Source: Castellaniella sp040276085 (lineage in GTDB: Bacteria > Pseudomonadota > Gammaproteobacteria > Burkholderiales > Burkholderiaceae_B). Taken from it: 64,000 nucleotides of DNA. Below, piece after piece: positions 1 to 8,541 of the stretch. The notes beneath the pieces are model-generated. The model made no database searches. It had not been told where the DNA came from and saw nothing but the letters and a program-made list of their open reading frames with translations. A program made the position numbers and the translations under genes. Each line of letters starts with the position of its first letter. Position 1 is the stretch's first letter. The DNA is taken from assembly GCF_040276085.1 (NCBI RefSeq), contig NZ_JBELOK010000012.1, positions 1-64,000 on the forward strand. The letters run 5' to 3'.

Positions 1-98
1 CTCTGCAGGGGCTTTGTTTTGCGCGCTCGCTTCGTACACTCGGGTTAGAATAAACTTCGCCTTAACAAGCACCACACAGTGCCTTCGCAGGAGATTTC

Positions 99-470
99 AT
101 GATTCAGGATGACGACACCCCTGTTCCCGCCGACAAGGGCCTGACGCAAGGTCAGCTGATCCATCTGATGTATGGTTTGTTTGCCGTGGGGATCCTGTCG
201 GCAGGATTTCTGGGCGCCGCTGTGGTTGCCGCTGTGGTGCTGGCTTATCTAAAACGCAGCGACATGGTGGGCACCATCTATGCCGGACACCTCGACTGGA
301 TCATCCGCACTTTCTGGTGGGGCCTGTTGTGGCTGGTAATCAGTGCCGCACTGACAACAATCTTTATTGGGTTTATTACCGGTATCGTTGCGATGATCTG
401 GATCATCTACCGCTTGGCCAAAGGCTGGCTGGCCCACTTCGCCGGAGAAACCCCGCTGCCGGGGCTGTAA
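99..470 (+). CDS. DUF4870-like small inner-membrane protein
   Basis: This 123-residue protein is probably an inner-membrane protein of unknown function. A short polar N-terminus is followed by three hydrophobic stretches (about residues 28-50, 70-90 and 92-108), with basic residues in the loops. The central part, with an aromatic FWWGLLW run, resembles the DUF4870 family of small three-helix proteins; that family assignment is from pattern memory only. An AGGAG ribosome-binding site (89-93) precedes the ATG, and a TAGAAT -10-like hexamer lies at 46-51. The gene stands alone and ends at a strong stem-loop shared with the convergent SWIB gene. Nothing in the sequence says what it does. Confidence 0.6.
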   Translation: MIQDDDTPVPADKGLTQGQLIHLMYGLFAVGILSAGFLGAAVVAAVVLAYLKRSDMVGTIYAGHLDWIIRTFWWGLLWLVISAALTTIFIGFITGIVAMIWIIYRLAKGWLAHFAGETPLPGL

Positions 471-476
471 TAAGCA

Positions 477-499
477 AGCCCCCGGCACTGCCGGGGGCT
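477..499. terminator. Stem-loop between convergent genes
   Basis: A perfect 10-bp GC-rich stem (477-486 with 490-499) with a 3-base loop lies between two convergent genes. Neither side has a long T tract; the minus-strand side is the more T-rich (TTGCTTATT). It probably ends transcription in both directions. Confidence 0.6.
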
Positions 500-525
500 G
501 CATGGCAATACCAGGGGAAACTGGC

Positions 526-798
526 TTATTTCAGGTGCTGGCTTACCAGTTTGGTCAGCTCGAACATCGATACCTGATCTTTGCCAAACAACGGGCGCAG
601 CTTGGCATCTGCATTAATGTTGCGGCGGTTGGCCGGGTCTTGCAGATCGTGCTTCTTGATGTAGTCCCAGATGCGCTTGGTAACTTCAGTGCGGGGCACG
701 GCTTCGTTGCCGATGATGGCCGCCAGAGTGGCGCTCGGCGTCAGGGGCTTCATGAAGGCCGCATTGGGTTTGCGCCCGGACTTTTCGGTGGTTGCCAT
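526..798 (-). CDS. SWIB/MDM2-domain protein
   Basis: This 90-residue protein is almost entirely one SWIB/MDM2 domain (about residues 15-88), recognised by its order of conserved features: KPLTPSATLAAIIG, then R-x-E-V-T-K-R-IWDYIKKHDLQDP, then INAD-KL-LFG, then the MFELTKLVSQHL end. SWIB is best known from eukaryotic SWI/SNF chromatin remodellers, but stand-alone copies occur in Chlamydia and several proteobacteria, where the role is poorly defined (DNA topology or protein contacts have been proposed). The start has an AGGAG site about 10 bases upstream. It is divergent from pyrC across 115 bp. The family call is firm; the function is unknown. Confidence 0.85.
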   Translation of the reverse strand: MATTEKSGRKPNAAFMKPLTPSATLAAIIGNEAVPRTEVTKRIWDYIKKHDLQDPANRRNINADAKLRPLFGKDQVSMFELTKLVSQHLK

Positions 799-871
799 GA
801 ATACAGGCTCCTACTTGATTGAATGATTAGCCCCCGAAGCTTACCGCGTGTTTCCCTCAAAGACAAAGCGC

Positions 872-899
872 TTGCGTAAAAAATCCTTAAGAAAATAAT
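872..899 (+). promoter_or_regulatory. Candidate pyrC promoter
   Basis: TTGCGT (872-877) and AATAAT (894-899) are separated by 16 bases. Each is close to the sigma-70 consensus. The predicted transcript would have only a very short leader before the pyrC ribosome-binding site (AAGAG at 902-906). It is a prediction from motif matching only. Confidence 0.35.
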
Positions 900-913
900 T
901 CAAGAGACGATTC

Positions 914-2047
914 ATGAGCATTTCAGACACCTTCACAGAGGCTTCAAGGCCTTTGTCAGCTGTGCAGACAGGCTCAGCGGCCAGTGTGGGCACGCAAGAC
1001 ACGCTTGTCCTGGTGCGCCCCGACGACTGGCATCTGCATTTGCGTGATGGTGCGGTGCTGCGTAGCGTGGTGGGAGATTCGGCGCGCCAGTTCGGCCGGG
1101 CCATCATCATGCCCAACCTCAAGCCGCCTGTTACCACCACAGCGGATGCGCGGGCGTACCAGGGACGCATACTGGCGGCATTGCAGCAGGCCGGTGTGCC
1201 GGCAGGCGGTTTCCAGCCGCTCATGACGCTATACCTCACCGATCACACATCGGCCGATGAGATCCTTCGTGCCCGCGATTCCGGCATCGTGCATGGGGTC
1301 AAGCTTTACCCCGCGGGTGCCACCACCAACTCCGACTCCGGCGTCACTGATTTGCTGGGGCATTGCACGGTAACCCTTGAGGCCATGCAGGCCTGTGGCA
1401 TGCCACTGCTGGTGCACGGAGAAGTCACTGATCCCGATATCGATCTGTTCGACCGCGAGGCGGTGTTCATCGACCGGGTGATGAAACCCTTGCGTCAGGC
1501 GTTTCCTGCGCTCAAGGTGGTGTTCGAGCACATCACAACCGCCGACGGCGTCGCCTATGTGCGCGAGGCGCCCGGGCCGGTGGCAGCCACCATCACGGCG
1601 CACCATCTGCTGTACAACCGCAATGCCCTGTTTAAGGGCGGGCTGCGGCCTCACTGGTATTGCCTGCCGGTACTCAAGCGCGAGCGCCATCGTCTGGCAC
1701 TGCTTGAGGCTGCTACCAGCGGCGACAGCCGATTCTTTCTGGGTACGGATAGTGCGCCGCACCCCAAGGGTGCCAAAGAGCAAGACTGTGGCTGCGCAGG
1801 TTGCTATACCGCCCACCACGCAATGGCACTGTATGCCACCGCTTTTGAGTCGGTGGGGCGCTTGCGGCACCTCGAGGCCTTCGCCAGCCTTAATGGCCCG
1901 GCTTTTTATGGTTTGTCGCCCAACACAGACACCCTGACGCTCGAGCGCATCGCCCAGCCTGTCCCGGATGTCTTGCCCATGGCCGACACCGAAGTGGTGC
2001 CCCTGGCTGCAGGTGAGACACTCGCCTGGCGTGTGCAGGCCAGCTGA
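914..2047 (+). CDS. pyrC: Dihydroorotase (PyrC, type II)
   Basis: Catalyses reversible cyclisation of N-carbamoyl-aspartate to dihydroorotate, the third step of pyrimidine synthesis, in the cytosol. The binuclear zinc site is visible: HLHLRD (H40, H42), the lysine expected to be carbamylated (K130 in GVKLYPAG), H168 (VHGE), H206 (FEHIT) and the catalytic aspartate D279 (LGTDSAPH). The length, 377 residues, is about 30 more than the E. coli enzyme; the extra residues form a polar N-terminal tail before the conserved core begins near residue 30. The chosen ATG follows AAGAG. The gene is alone and convergent with uup, 28 bp apart. Confidence 0.95.
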   Translation: MSISDTFTEASRPLSAVQTGSAASVGTQDTLVLVRPDDWHLHLRDGAVLRSVVGDSARQFGRAIIMPNLKPPVTTTADARAYQGRILAALQQAGVPAGGFQPLMTLYLTDHTSADEILRARDSGIVHGVKLYPAGATTNSDSGVTDLLGHCTVTLEAMQACGMPLLVHGEVTDPDIDLFDREAVFIDRVMKPLRQAFPALKVVFEHITTADGVAYVREAPGPVAATITAHHLLYNRNALFKGGLRPHWYCLPVLKRERHRLALLEAATSGDSRFFLGTDSAPHPKGAKEQDCGCAGCYTAHHAMALYATAFESVGRLRHLEAFASLNGPAFYGLSPNTDTLTLERIAQPVPDVLPMADTEVVPLAAGETLAWRVQAS

Positions 2048-2075
2048 TCGGCATCAGGCTTGGTTGCACTGGGCT

Positions 2076-3920
2076 TTATTCGCCGCGTTTGGCTTCCAGT
2101 GCCTCCCAGCGCTCAAACAGGGTGTTCAGCTGGGTGTCGATTTCACCGAGTGCCGCCTGGATGTGCTCGGCTTGCTCGGGGCCGTCCCGATAGAGATCTG
2201 GGTCGGATAAGGCAGCAGCTTGCTCAGACTGCCTGGCCTCAAGAGCAGCAATCTGGTCGGGTATCTTGGCCAGTTCCTCGGCTTCCCAGGGGGCCAGACG
2301 GTTCTTGCGAGATCTGGCGGCTTCTGGTGCCTCTACCGGCTGCGATGTGACTGTTTGCCGCCCCTGCGGGCTGTCATCGGCCTTTGCCGCCGTATCGCCC
2401 GTGCCGGATGCCTCGGCCACCTGTGGCGTGGGCCGCTGGATGAGCCAATCGGCGTAGCCACCCACGTATTCCTGCCAATGCCCATTGCCTTCGGCGACGA
2501 TGGTCTGGGTGACGACGTTATCCAGAAAGCTGCGGTCGTGGCTGACCAGCAGCACGGTGCCGGTGTAGTCTTGCAGCAGGCTTTCCAGCAGTTCCAGGGT
2601 ATCGATGTCGAGGTCGTTGGTGGGTTCGTCCAGCACCAGAATATTATGTGGCTGGGCAAACATCCTGGCCAAGGCCAGGCGGGCGCGTTCACCCCCCGAC
2701 AAACTGGATACTGGTGAGTGCGCCCGGGCGGCCGGAAACAGAAAATCCTCGAGGTAACTCATCACGTGCTTGCGCTGATTGCCGATTTCAACCCATTCGC
2801 TGCCGGGGCTGATGGTATCGGCCAATGTAGCGGATTCGTCGAGGTGATCGCGCATTTGGTCGAAGTAACCAATCGACAGGTTGGTGCCCAAATGCACACT
2901 GCCTTCATTGGGCTGGAGTTCGCCCAGCAAAATGCGTAAAAGCGTGGTCTTGCCTGCCCCGTTGGGGCCGATGATGCCAATGCGGTCGCCACGCAGGATC
3001 AGGGTGCTGAAATTCCGGATCAGGGTGTTGCCACCAAACGCGTGACTGACATGCTCCAGCTTGGCCACCTGTTTGCCCGAGCGCTGGCCATCGGCCAATG
3101 CAAAGCGCACCTGGCCTTGTTGATCTCTTCGGGCGGTGCGCTCGCGGCGCAAGGCTTCAAGGCGTCGCACGCGACCCTCGTTGCGGGTGCGCCGTGCTTC
3201 GATACCCTTGCGAATCCATACTTCTTCTTGCGACAACAGCTTGTCAAACCGAGCGTTGGCCTGTTGTTCTGCCTCAAGCCATTGGGCCTTGCGTGCCTGC
3301 CAGGCTGAGAAATTGCCCGGGAAGCTCAGCAGTTGGCCACGATCAAGCTCGATGATCCGGGTGGCCACTGAGTCGAGGAAACGCCGGTCGTGAGTGATCA
3401 GGATGATCGTCATCCGGGATTTTTGCAGCAATTCTTCCAGCCAGGTAATGCCTTCGAAGTCCAGGTGGTTGGTGGGTTCGTCCAGCAGCAACAGATCGGG
3501 TTCTTGCACCAGTGCCCGGGCCAGCGCCACCCGTTTGCGGGTGCCGCCAGACAAGCCCCGAACCAGGCTGTCGGGGCTCAAGCCCAGTGCGTCAATCAGG
3601 GTTGAGGCCCGTGCGCTGCGCGACCAGTCTTCGGAGGCCAGCAGATCGCCGCACAGCACCTGCATGACAGTCTGATCTTCGGGCAAGATAGGTTCTTGCT
3701 CGACAGTGGCCACGCGCAGGCCCTTTTGACGTCGGATTTCACCGTCGTCCAGCTGGGTGCGGCCATCCAGTACCCGTAGCAAAGACGACTTGCCGGCGCC
3801 ATTGCGACCAATAAGACCAATGCGTTCACCGGCCAGAAGGGCGAGCTCTGCATGGTCGAGCAGCGGATGATGGCCATAGGCCAGTTGGGCCTGGCTTAGG
3901 GCAAGAATTGTGTCGGGCAT
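2076..3920 (-). CDS. uup: ABC-F ATPase Uup
   Basis: A 614-residue ABC-F protein with two soluble ATPase domains in tandem and no membrane part. The first has Walker A GRNGAGKS, the LSGGTRKR signature and a LLLLDEPTNHLD Walker B. The second has GPNGAGKT, LSGGERAR and LVLDEPTNDLD. A proline- and alanine-rich linker leads to a C-terminal charged coiled coil (last 80 residues or so), which is typical of Uup and binds DNA in E. coli. Uup limits precise transposon excision and is linked to ribosome and replication-repair functions. The start at MPDTILALSQ is chosen because the reading frame upstream has no family character. It is divergent from rnpB. Confidence 0.93.
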   Translation of the reverse strand: MPDTILALSQAQLAYGHHPLLDHAELALLAGERIGLIGRNGAGKSSLLRVLDGRTQLDDGEIRRQKGLRVATVEQEPILPEDQTVMQVLCGDLLASEDWSRSARASTLIDALGLSPDSLVRGLSGGTRKRVALARALVQEPDLLLLDEPTNHLDFEGITWLEELLQKSRMTIILITHDRRFLDSVATRIIELDRGQLLSFPGNFSAWQARKAQWLEAEQQANARFDKLLSQEEVWIRKGIEARRTRNEGRVRRLEALRRERTARRDQQGQVRFALADGQRSGKQVAKLEHVSHAFGGNTLIRNFSTLILRGDRIGIIGPNGAGKTTLLRILLGELQPNEGSVHLGTNLSIGYFDQMRDHLDESATLADTISPGSEWVEIGNQRKHVMSYLEDFLFPAARAHSPVSSLSGGERARLALARMFAQPHNILVLDEPTNDLDIDTLELLESLLQDYTGTVLLVSHDRSFLDNVVTQTIVAEGNGHWQEYVGGYADWLIQRPTPQVAEASGTGDTAAKADDSPQGRQTVTSQPVEAPEAARSRKNRLAPWEAEELAKIPDQIAALEARQSEQAAALSDPDLYRDGPEQAEHIQAALGEIDTQLNTLFERWEALEAKRGE

Positions 3921-4045
3921 AAAAAACCGGAGAAACAGAGGGTGAAAAGTGCGGGCTGCCGGCATGCATCCTGGATGGTTTGCAGGCACCACCGCTTATT
4001 GTCGCAGTTTGGTGCCTTGCGTGCCGGCAAGCCCCGCGCATGCCG

Positions 4046-4051
4046 TACAAT
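4046..4051 (+). promoter_or_regulatory. Candidate -10 element of rnpB
   Basis: TACAAT lies 7 bp before the predicted 5' end of the RNase P RNA, the right distance for a sigma-70 -10 box. I see no convincing -35 hexamer at 16-18 bp. Confidence 0.45.
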
Positions 4052-4057
4052 TGCGGG

Positions 4058-4457
4058 GCGGGGCAGATCAGGCAATCGCGGTGCCACGGCACCGAGGAAG
4101 GTCCGGACTCCATCGGGCGGGATAGCGGCTAACGGCCGTCCGGCGATCTCTGACGAGAAAGCCGAGGAACAGGGCCACAGAGACGAGTCTGCCATGCGGG
4201 TGCGTTTTCGGATGCACACGGGTACGGCTACTCCGTACTGCCGACGGGCTTTTGCCTGTCGGGCATGGCAGGGTGAAACGCGGCAACCTCTATCCGGAGC
4301 AACATCAAATAGGCATGCGCCGGCTTTGTGCCGACAGGGCGGCCCGCCCGAGCATGCGGGTAGATGGCTAGAGCATGCCAGCAATGGTATGTCCAGAGGA
4401 ATGATTGCCCGCCCGGGAAACCGGGTGTACAAAATCCGGCCTATCGATCTGTTCCGC
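4058..4457 (+). ncRNA. rnpB: RNase P RNA, bacterial type A
   Basis: This is the catalytic RNA of RNase P, which matures the 5' ends of tRNAs. The universally conserved blocks occur in the right order: GAGGAAGGTCCGGACTCC (4092 onward), the ACAGGGCCACAGAGACGAG segment, GGGTGAAACGCGGCAACCTC, the TAGATGGCTAGAG block, GAATGATTGCCCGCC, and ACAAAATCCGG before the 3' end. The ends were set from the P1 helix: 4058-4069 pairs with 4446-4457 over 12 bp with two G-U pairs. A run of T (4459-4463) follows at once, so the P1 strand region may also serve termination. The gene is divergent from uup and precedes the liv operon. Confidence 0.95.
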
Positions 4458-4612
4458 ATTTTTCATCTTGGGCATTAGGAATTATGCGCATACGGCTGTG
4501 AGAATAGCTGTGATACTCTGTCACCACTTTTTCGAACCAGCGGTTTGCTGTCTATCCTTGCAGCAGATACGCCGGCGGGATTCCAACCCTGGATATCCAG
4601 CAGGAGACATCG

Positions 4613-5443
4613 GTGGCAGATTCGACAGCATCATCTCTGTCGGAGACGGCAACCGGGCAGGCACATCCGCTGCTCGAAGTCCGTGATCTGGCGAAGCGCT
4701 TTGGTGGCCTGAAGGCCGTAGACCATTGCTCATTTCAGGTGGAACGCGGCACCATCACAGGCCTGATCGGCCCTAATGGTGCAGGCAAAACCACCATGTT
4801 CAATCTTATTACCGGGTTCATCAAGCCCGATTCCGGCCGCATTTTGCTGGATGGCCAGGATATCGGCCACCTTCGACCCGATGAAATTTTCATGCGGGGC
4901 ATGTGCCGCACCTTTCAGATTCCCCGAGAGCACGGCACCATGAGCGTGCTCGAAAACCTCATGCTGGTGCCTGCGGGGCAAACCGGAGAACTCTGGTGGA
5001 ACGCCCTGCTGCGTCCGGGCCAGGTCAGATCCGAAGAAGCCCGCCATTTGCACAAGGCACAAGAGGTCCTCGAGTACCTCCAGCTTACCCATGTGCAGCA
5101 CGAGTACGCCGCCAATCTGTCGGGCGGGCAAAAGAAGCTCCTCGAGATGGGCCGCACCCTGATGGCCGACCCTCAATTGGTGCTGCTCGACGAGCCCGCC
5201 GCCGGGGTCAACCGTACGCTGCTGCAAAGCATCATCAAAAATATTCAAACTATGGCGCGCGACCGCGGCATCACCTTCCTGCTGATCGAACACGACATGA
5301 ACATGGTGATGAACCTGTGCAATCCCGTCATTGTCATGAGCGAAGGACGCAAGCTCGCCGAGGGTGAGCCCGAAGCGGTACGCAACAATCAGGCTGTTCT
5401 CGAAGCCTATCTCGGAGGCCAGTATGCCACTGCTGCAGGTTGA
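4613..5443 (+). CDS. livG: Branched-chain amino acid ABC transporter ATPase LivG
   Basis: One of the two ATPases that power uptake of branched-chain or related amino acids. Walker A is GPNGAGKT (53-60), the signature LSGGQ sits at 169-173, and Walker B with the catalytic glutamate is LLDEP (191-195). The LivG-type features are the FGGLKAVD start and the C-terminal VMSEGRKLAEGEPEAV and AYLGG. Translation starts at GTG 4613, with AGGAGA at 4602-4607. It is the first gene of livGFHM; the ATPases come before the permeases, unlike E. coli livKHMGF. The 155 bp upstream, after rnpB, must hold the operon promoter, but none stands out. Substrate specificity cannot be read from the sequence. Confidence 0.93.
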   Translation: MADSTASSLSETATGQAHPLLEVRDLAKRFGGLKAVDHCSFQVERGTITGLIGPNGAGKTTMFNLITGFIKPDSGRILLDGQDIGHLRPDEIFMRGMCRTFQIPREHGTMSVLENLMLVPAGQTGELWWNALLRPGQVRSEEARHLHKAQEVLEYLQLTHVQHEYAANLSGGQKKLLEMGRTLMADPQLVLLDEPAAGVNRTLLQSIIKNIQTMARDRGITFLLIEHDMNMVMNLCNPVIVMSEGRKLAEGEPEAVRNNQAVLEAYLGGQYATAAG

Positions 5444-6131
5444 TTCCATCACAGCGGGCTACGGCGACACCGAGATCCTGCGGGGCTTGTCCATTTACGT
5501 CGAAGCCGATGAAATCGTTTCCATCATTGGTCCCAACGGGGCGGGCAAGTCTACCCTGATGAAAACCATTTTTGGCCTGTTGCATCCGCGCCAGGGCTCT
5601 ATTACGTTTGATGGCCACGACATCAGCCACGACGCCCCGCACCGTATTGTGCGTCGCGGCATGTGCTACGTGCCTCAGGTGGCCAATGTCTTCACCACTC
5701 TTACCGTCGAAGAAAACCTCGAGATGGGCGCGTTTCCCATGGGGGCTGTCGATCTCACCGCCGGCAAAGAGCGTGTCTACGACATGTTTCCCAAGCTGCG
5801 TCAGCGGCGCCGGCAACTGGCCGGCAAGATGTCTGGCGGCGAAAGGCAAATGGTGGCCATGGGCAGTGCGCTGATGATGAATCCCAAGCTGCTGTTGCTC
5901 GACGAGCCCACTGCGGCGCTGTCGCCCAAGCTGGTCGACGAGATCTTCGAACGCATCACCCGCATCAACGAATCCGGTATTGGTGTGTTGATGGTCGAAC
6001 AAAATGCCCGCCAGTCGCTCGGGATGGCTCATCGCGGCTACGTCCTGGCTAATGGCGAGAACCGACAGGAAGGCACGGGCCAGGCCCTGCTGGATGATCC
6101 CAATGTCGGACGACTCTACCTCGGAGGTTGA
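5424..6131 (+). CDS. livF: Branched-chain amino acid ABC transporter ATPase LivF
   Basis: Second ATPase of the Liv-type importer, 235 residues. It has Walker A GPNGAGKS, the variant signature MSGGERQM, Walker B LLLLDEPTAALSP, and the LivF-specific H-loop region MVEQNARQSL. The ATG at 5424 follows CTCGGAGG (5411-5418) and overlaps the end of livG by 20 bases, which suggests translational coupling. MSGGE in place of LSGGQ is a normal variation in this family. Confidence 0.93.
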   Translation: MPLLQVDSITAGYGDTEILRGLSIYVEADEIVSIIGPNGAGKSTLMKTIFGLLHPRQGSITFDGHDISHDAPHRIVRRGMCYVPQVANVFTTLTVEENLEMGAFPMGAVDLTAGKERVYDMFPKLRQRRRQLAGKMSGGERQMVAMGSALMMNPKLLLLDEPTAALSPKLVDEIFERITRINESGIGVLMVEQNARQSLGMAHRGYVLANGENRQEGTGQALLDDPNVGRLYLGG

Positions 6132-6132
6132 T

Positions 6133-7206
6133 ATGGCCGAAACGGCAAACGCGCTGGCAGACGATGCGCTTGAAGCGTCAGCCGAGTCCGGCTCGGTGGA
6201 TGTACGCGATTCTGGCGGTGTGCGCAGTGCCCGCTTTGTAGGCGGCGTGCTGCTGCTTGTGCTTATCGGGATGTGGATGGCCGGCTGGCTGTCCGGCACC
6301 AGTGCCCAGGATATGCTGTCCCTTACGGCCTGGGGGGTGATGCTGGGCGGGATCATCGCACTGGGCGGCATCGGCCTGACGCTGTGCTACGGGGTGCTTA
6401 AGTTTCCCAACTTTGCACACGGCGAGTTCGTCACTCTGGGGGCATATGTTACCTACGGCGTGGTGCTGGTGCTGCCGCAAAGTAATCCCATCTGGCGGTT
6501 TTCATTTGGCTGGGAGCTCCTCGTCGGCCTGCTGCTGGCCGCCATTATCACGGCAGTGGTAGCCATCGTCATCGATCGGCTGCTGTACCGCCCCTTGCGC
6601 AAGCATCAATCGCCCCTGGTGTTGCTGGCCATGGCGTCGCTGGGCATGGAGTTTCTTTTGCGCGGTATTGTCTACCTCATCTGGGGATCCGATTTCCACT
6701 TCTATTATTCAGGGCGTGCCAACCCGGCCCTAGAGCTCCCGCTTGGCTTAAGGCTGCAAGCCGACCAACTCTTTGTCTTTGCTCTGGCTCTGATTCTGGT
6801 GATCTTGCTGTACTGGATGCTTAATTACACGCGCATCGGCAAGGCCATGCGGGCCACCGCGGATAACCCCGATCTCGCACAGGTGCGCGGCATCAACACC
6901 GAGCAAGTGGTTGCCTGGACATGGGCCATCGGTGCCGGCATGGCCGCGGTGGGTGGGGTGATGTATGGCCTTGCTTCGCAAATGCGTCCCGACATGGGTT
7001 TTGTGTTGCTGCTGCCCTTGTTTGCCGCGGTCATCATGGGTGGCATTGGTAGTGCCTGGGGGGCGCTGGTGGGGGCCGTCATCATTGGCATTGCCATGCA
7101 GCTTACCTCCGCTTTCCTCAACCCGGCTTATGGGCCGGCAGTCGCTTTTGTCCTGATGGTGCTGGTGTTGCTCATGCGCCCTCAGGGGCTGTTTGCTCAA
7201 CGCTAA
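6133..7206 (+). CDS. livH: Branched-chain amino acid ABC transporter permease LivH
   Basis: Inner-membrane permease of the importer, 357 residues. The first 35 residues or so are polar and acidic, then 8-9 hydrophobic segments follow. The family motif FPNFAHGEFVTLGAY is present near residue 92, and the cytoplasmic coupling loop reads GKAMRATADNPDLAQVRGI. The ATG at 6133 has CGGAGG (6122-6127) upstream and lies one base beyond the livF stop codon. The N-terminal extension before the first membrane segment is longer than in E. coli LivH. It probably pairs with LivM to form the channel. Confidence 0.92.
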   Translation: MAETANALADDALEASAESGSVDVRDSGGVRSARFVGGVLLLVLIGMWMAGWLSGTSAQDMLSLTAWGVMLGGIIALGGIGLTLCYGVLKFPNFAHGEFVTLGAYVTYGVVLVLPQSNPIWRFSFGWELLVGLLLAAIITAVVAIVIDRLLYRPLRKHQSPLVLLAMASLGMEFLLRGIVYLIWGSDFHFYYSGRANPALELPLGLRLQADQLFVFALALILVILLYWMLNYTRIGKAMRATADNPDLAQVRGINTEQVVAWTWAIGAGMAAVGGVMYGLASQMRPDMGFVLLLPLFAAVIMGGIGSAWGALVGAVIIGIAMQLTSAFLNPAYGPAVAFVLMVLVLLMRPQGLFAQR

Positions 7207-7218
7207 GAGGCGCGTGTC

Positions 7219-8427
7219 ATGGATCATCTGCATTTGCTTAAAGCCTGCTTCTTGCTGATTCCCGCCTTTTTGCTGGGCTGCCTGGTGTTTTCCAGCTGGT
7301 GCTGGCCAAAGCGGCTGCCGGCGGCTATCGTGCTGGCAGTGGTCCTGGCCTTTGGGGTGGCTGCCTGGCTGCCGGGCATCATGGATTATCTGGTGTCCTT
7401 CAGCATCATGGCCATTATTTACTCCATTCTGTCGCTGGGCCTTAACGCGCAGTGGGGTTATAACGGGCACCTCGATTTTGGTGTGGCAGGTTTTTTTGCC
7501 GTGGGCGCCTTTACCATGGCCCTGTTTGTAACCTCCGAGCCCGCTGGTGTCATGGCCGCCTATGCCCAACAATGGTTTGGCCTTAATGCGCCTTACCTGG
7601 TGGGCGTGGTGGCTGCAGGCATCATGGCAGGGGTAGTGGCCTACCTGATTGCCCAGCCGATTCTGCACCTCAGGGCTGATTTTCTGGCCATCGCCACTCT
7701 GGGTATTGCCGAGATCATTCGTCTGATCTTCCAAAACGAGCGCTGGCTGGCCAACGGGCCGCAGCCGCTGTCGGGCATCACGCAGCCACTGTCCTGCCTG
7801 CTGGATTCAGCCAATCCGTGCAGCTGGTTGCCCGAGGCCGTCAAGCCGGCGCTGTCGGCCATGGCGCCTCGCGATTACAGCTATCTGTATCTTGTTATTG
7901 TGTCGCTGGGTTTGGCAGTCGTTTATGTGCTGCTCGAAACCATGGTGCGCTCTCCCTGGGGGCGTGCCCTCAGGGCTGTGCGCGACGAAGAAGAATCCGC
8001 CGCCATGAACGGCAAACCGGTCAAATCGTTGCGGGTGCAATCCTTTGTGCTGGGGGCCGTCATCATTGGTGTGGCGGGTGCTTTGTATGCTCCTTATATG
8101 GTCACCATCGACTACAGCCACTTCAAGCCCCTGTTTGCCACCTTCCTGGTGTGGGTGATGCTGATGCTGGGTGGAAGTGGCAATAACAAGGGCGCTATCC
8201 TGGGTGCGTTTGTCATCTGGGCCGTCTGGAGCGGCACCGGCTTTGTCACGGATTACTTGCAAGTGGCGCTGCAAAGTGTGGCTCCCGACATGGCAGCACG
8301 CATGTCGTTCTTGCGCTGGGCGTTTGTTGGCCTGCTGCTGGCACTGATTGTGCTGTATCGGCCCCAGGGTATCCTGCCCGAGAAAAAGCGCGTCTCGCGG
8401 TTTATTCCGGATGGTCCCAAAAAATAA
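7219..8427 (+). CDS. livM: Branched-chain amino acid ABC transporter permease LivM
   Basis: Second permease of the importer, 402 residues with about ten hydrophobic segments. Family hallmarks are the LGLNAQWGYNGHLDFGVAGFFAVGA motif region near residue 80, the coupling loop SPWGRALRAVRDEEESAAMNG near residue 255, and the C-terminal LYRPQGILPEKK. It follows livH after 12 bases and ends the plus-strand operon in front of a strong terminator. The binding protein that feeds this complex is the convergent gene directly after the terminator. Confidence 0.93.
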   Translation: MDHLHLLKACFLLIPAFLLGCLVFSSWCWPKRLPAAIVLAVVLAFGVAAWLPGIMDYLVSFSIMAIIYSILSLGLNAQWGYNGHLDFGVAGFFAVGAFTMALFVTSEPAGVMAAYAQQWFGLNAPYLVGVVAAGIMAGVVAYLIAQPILHLRADFLAIATLGIAEIIRLIFQNERWLANGPQPLSGITQPLSCLLDSANPCSWLPEAVKPALSAMAPRDYSYLYLVIVSLGLAVVYVLLETMVRSPWGRALRAVRDEEESAAMNGKPVKSLRVQSFVLGAVIIGVAGALYAPYMVTIDYSHFKPLFATFLVWVMLMLGGSGNNKGAILGAFVIWAVWSGTGFVTDYLQVALQSVAPDMAARMSFLRWAFVGLLLALIVLYRPQGILPEKKRVSRFIPDGPKK

Positions 8428-8460
8428 GCAGCCACGGCGGGCTGCCCCAGGGCAGCAGCC

Positions 8461-8504
8461 AAACAAAAAGGCCAGTTCGCAAGTGTGAACTGGCCTTTTT
8501 GTTT
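8461..8504. terminator. Bidirectional intrinsic terminator between livM and the binding-protein gene
   Basis: A perfect 18-bp inverted repeat (8461-8478 with 8487-8504) with an 8-base loop. Each arm contains an A/T5 run next to a GGCCAGTTC core, so either strand yields a GC-rich stem followed by a U run. It separates the convergent liv genes. Confidence 0.93.
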
Positions 8505-8541
8505 GGCCGGATACCCCGTTTTGGGGCATCCGACGGCTGGC

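Noticed and set aside
2220..2717. Plus-strand open frames opposite uup
   Set aside because: uup has both ABC domains intact on the minus strand; the plus-strand frames have no recognisable motif.
6004..6132. Longer upstream start for livH
   Set aside because: The extra 43 codons lie within livF in another frame and have no ribosome-binding site, while ATG 6133 has CGGAGG.
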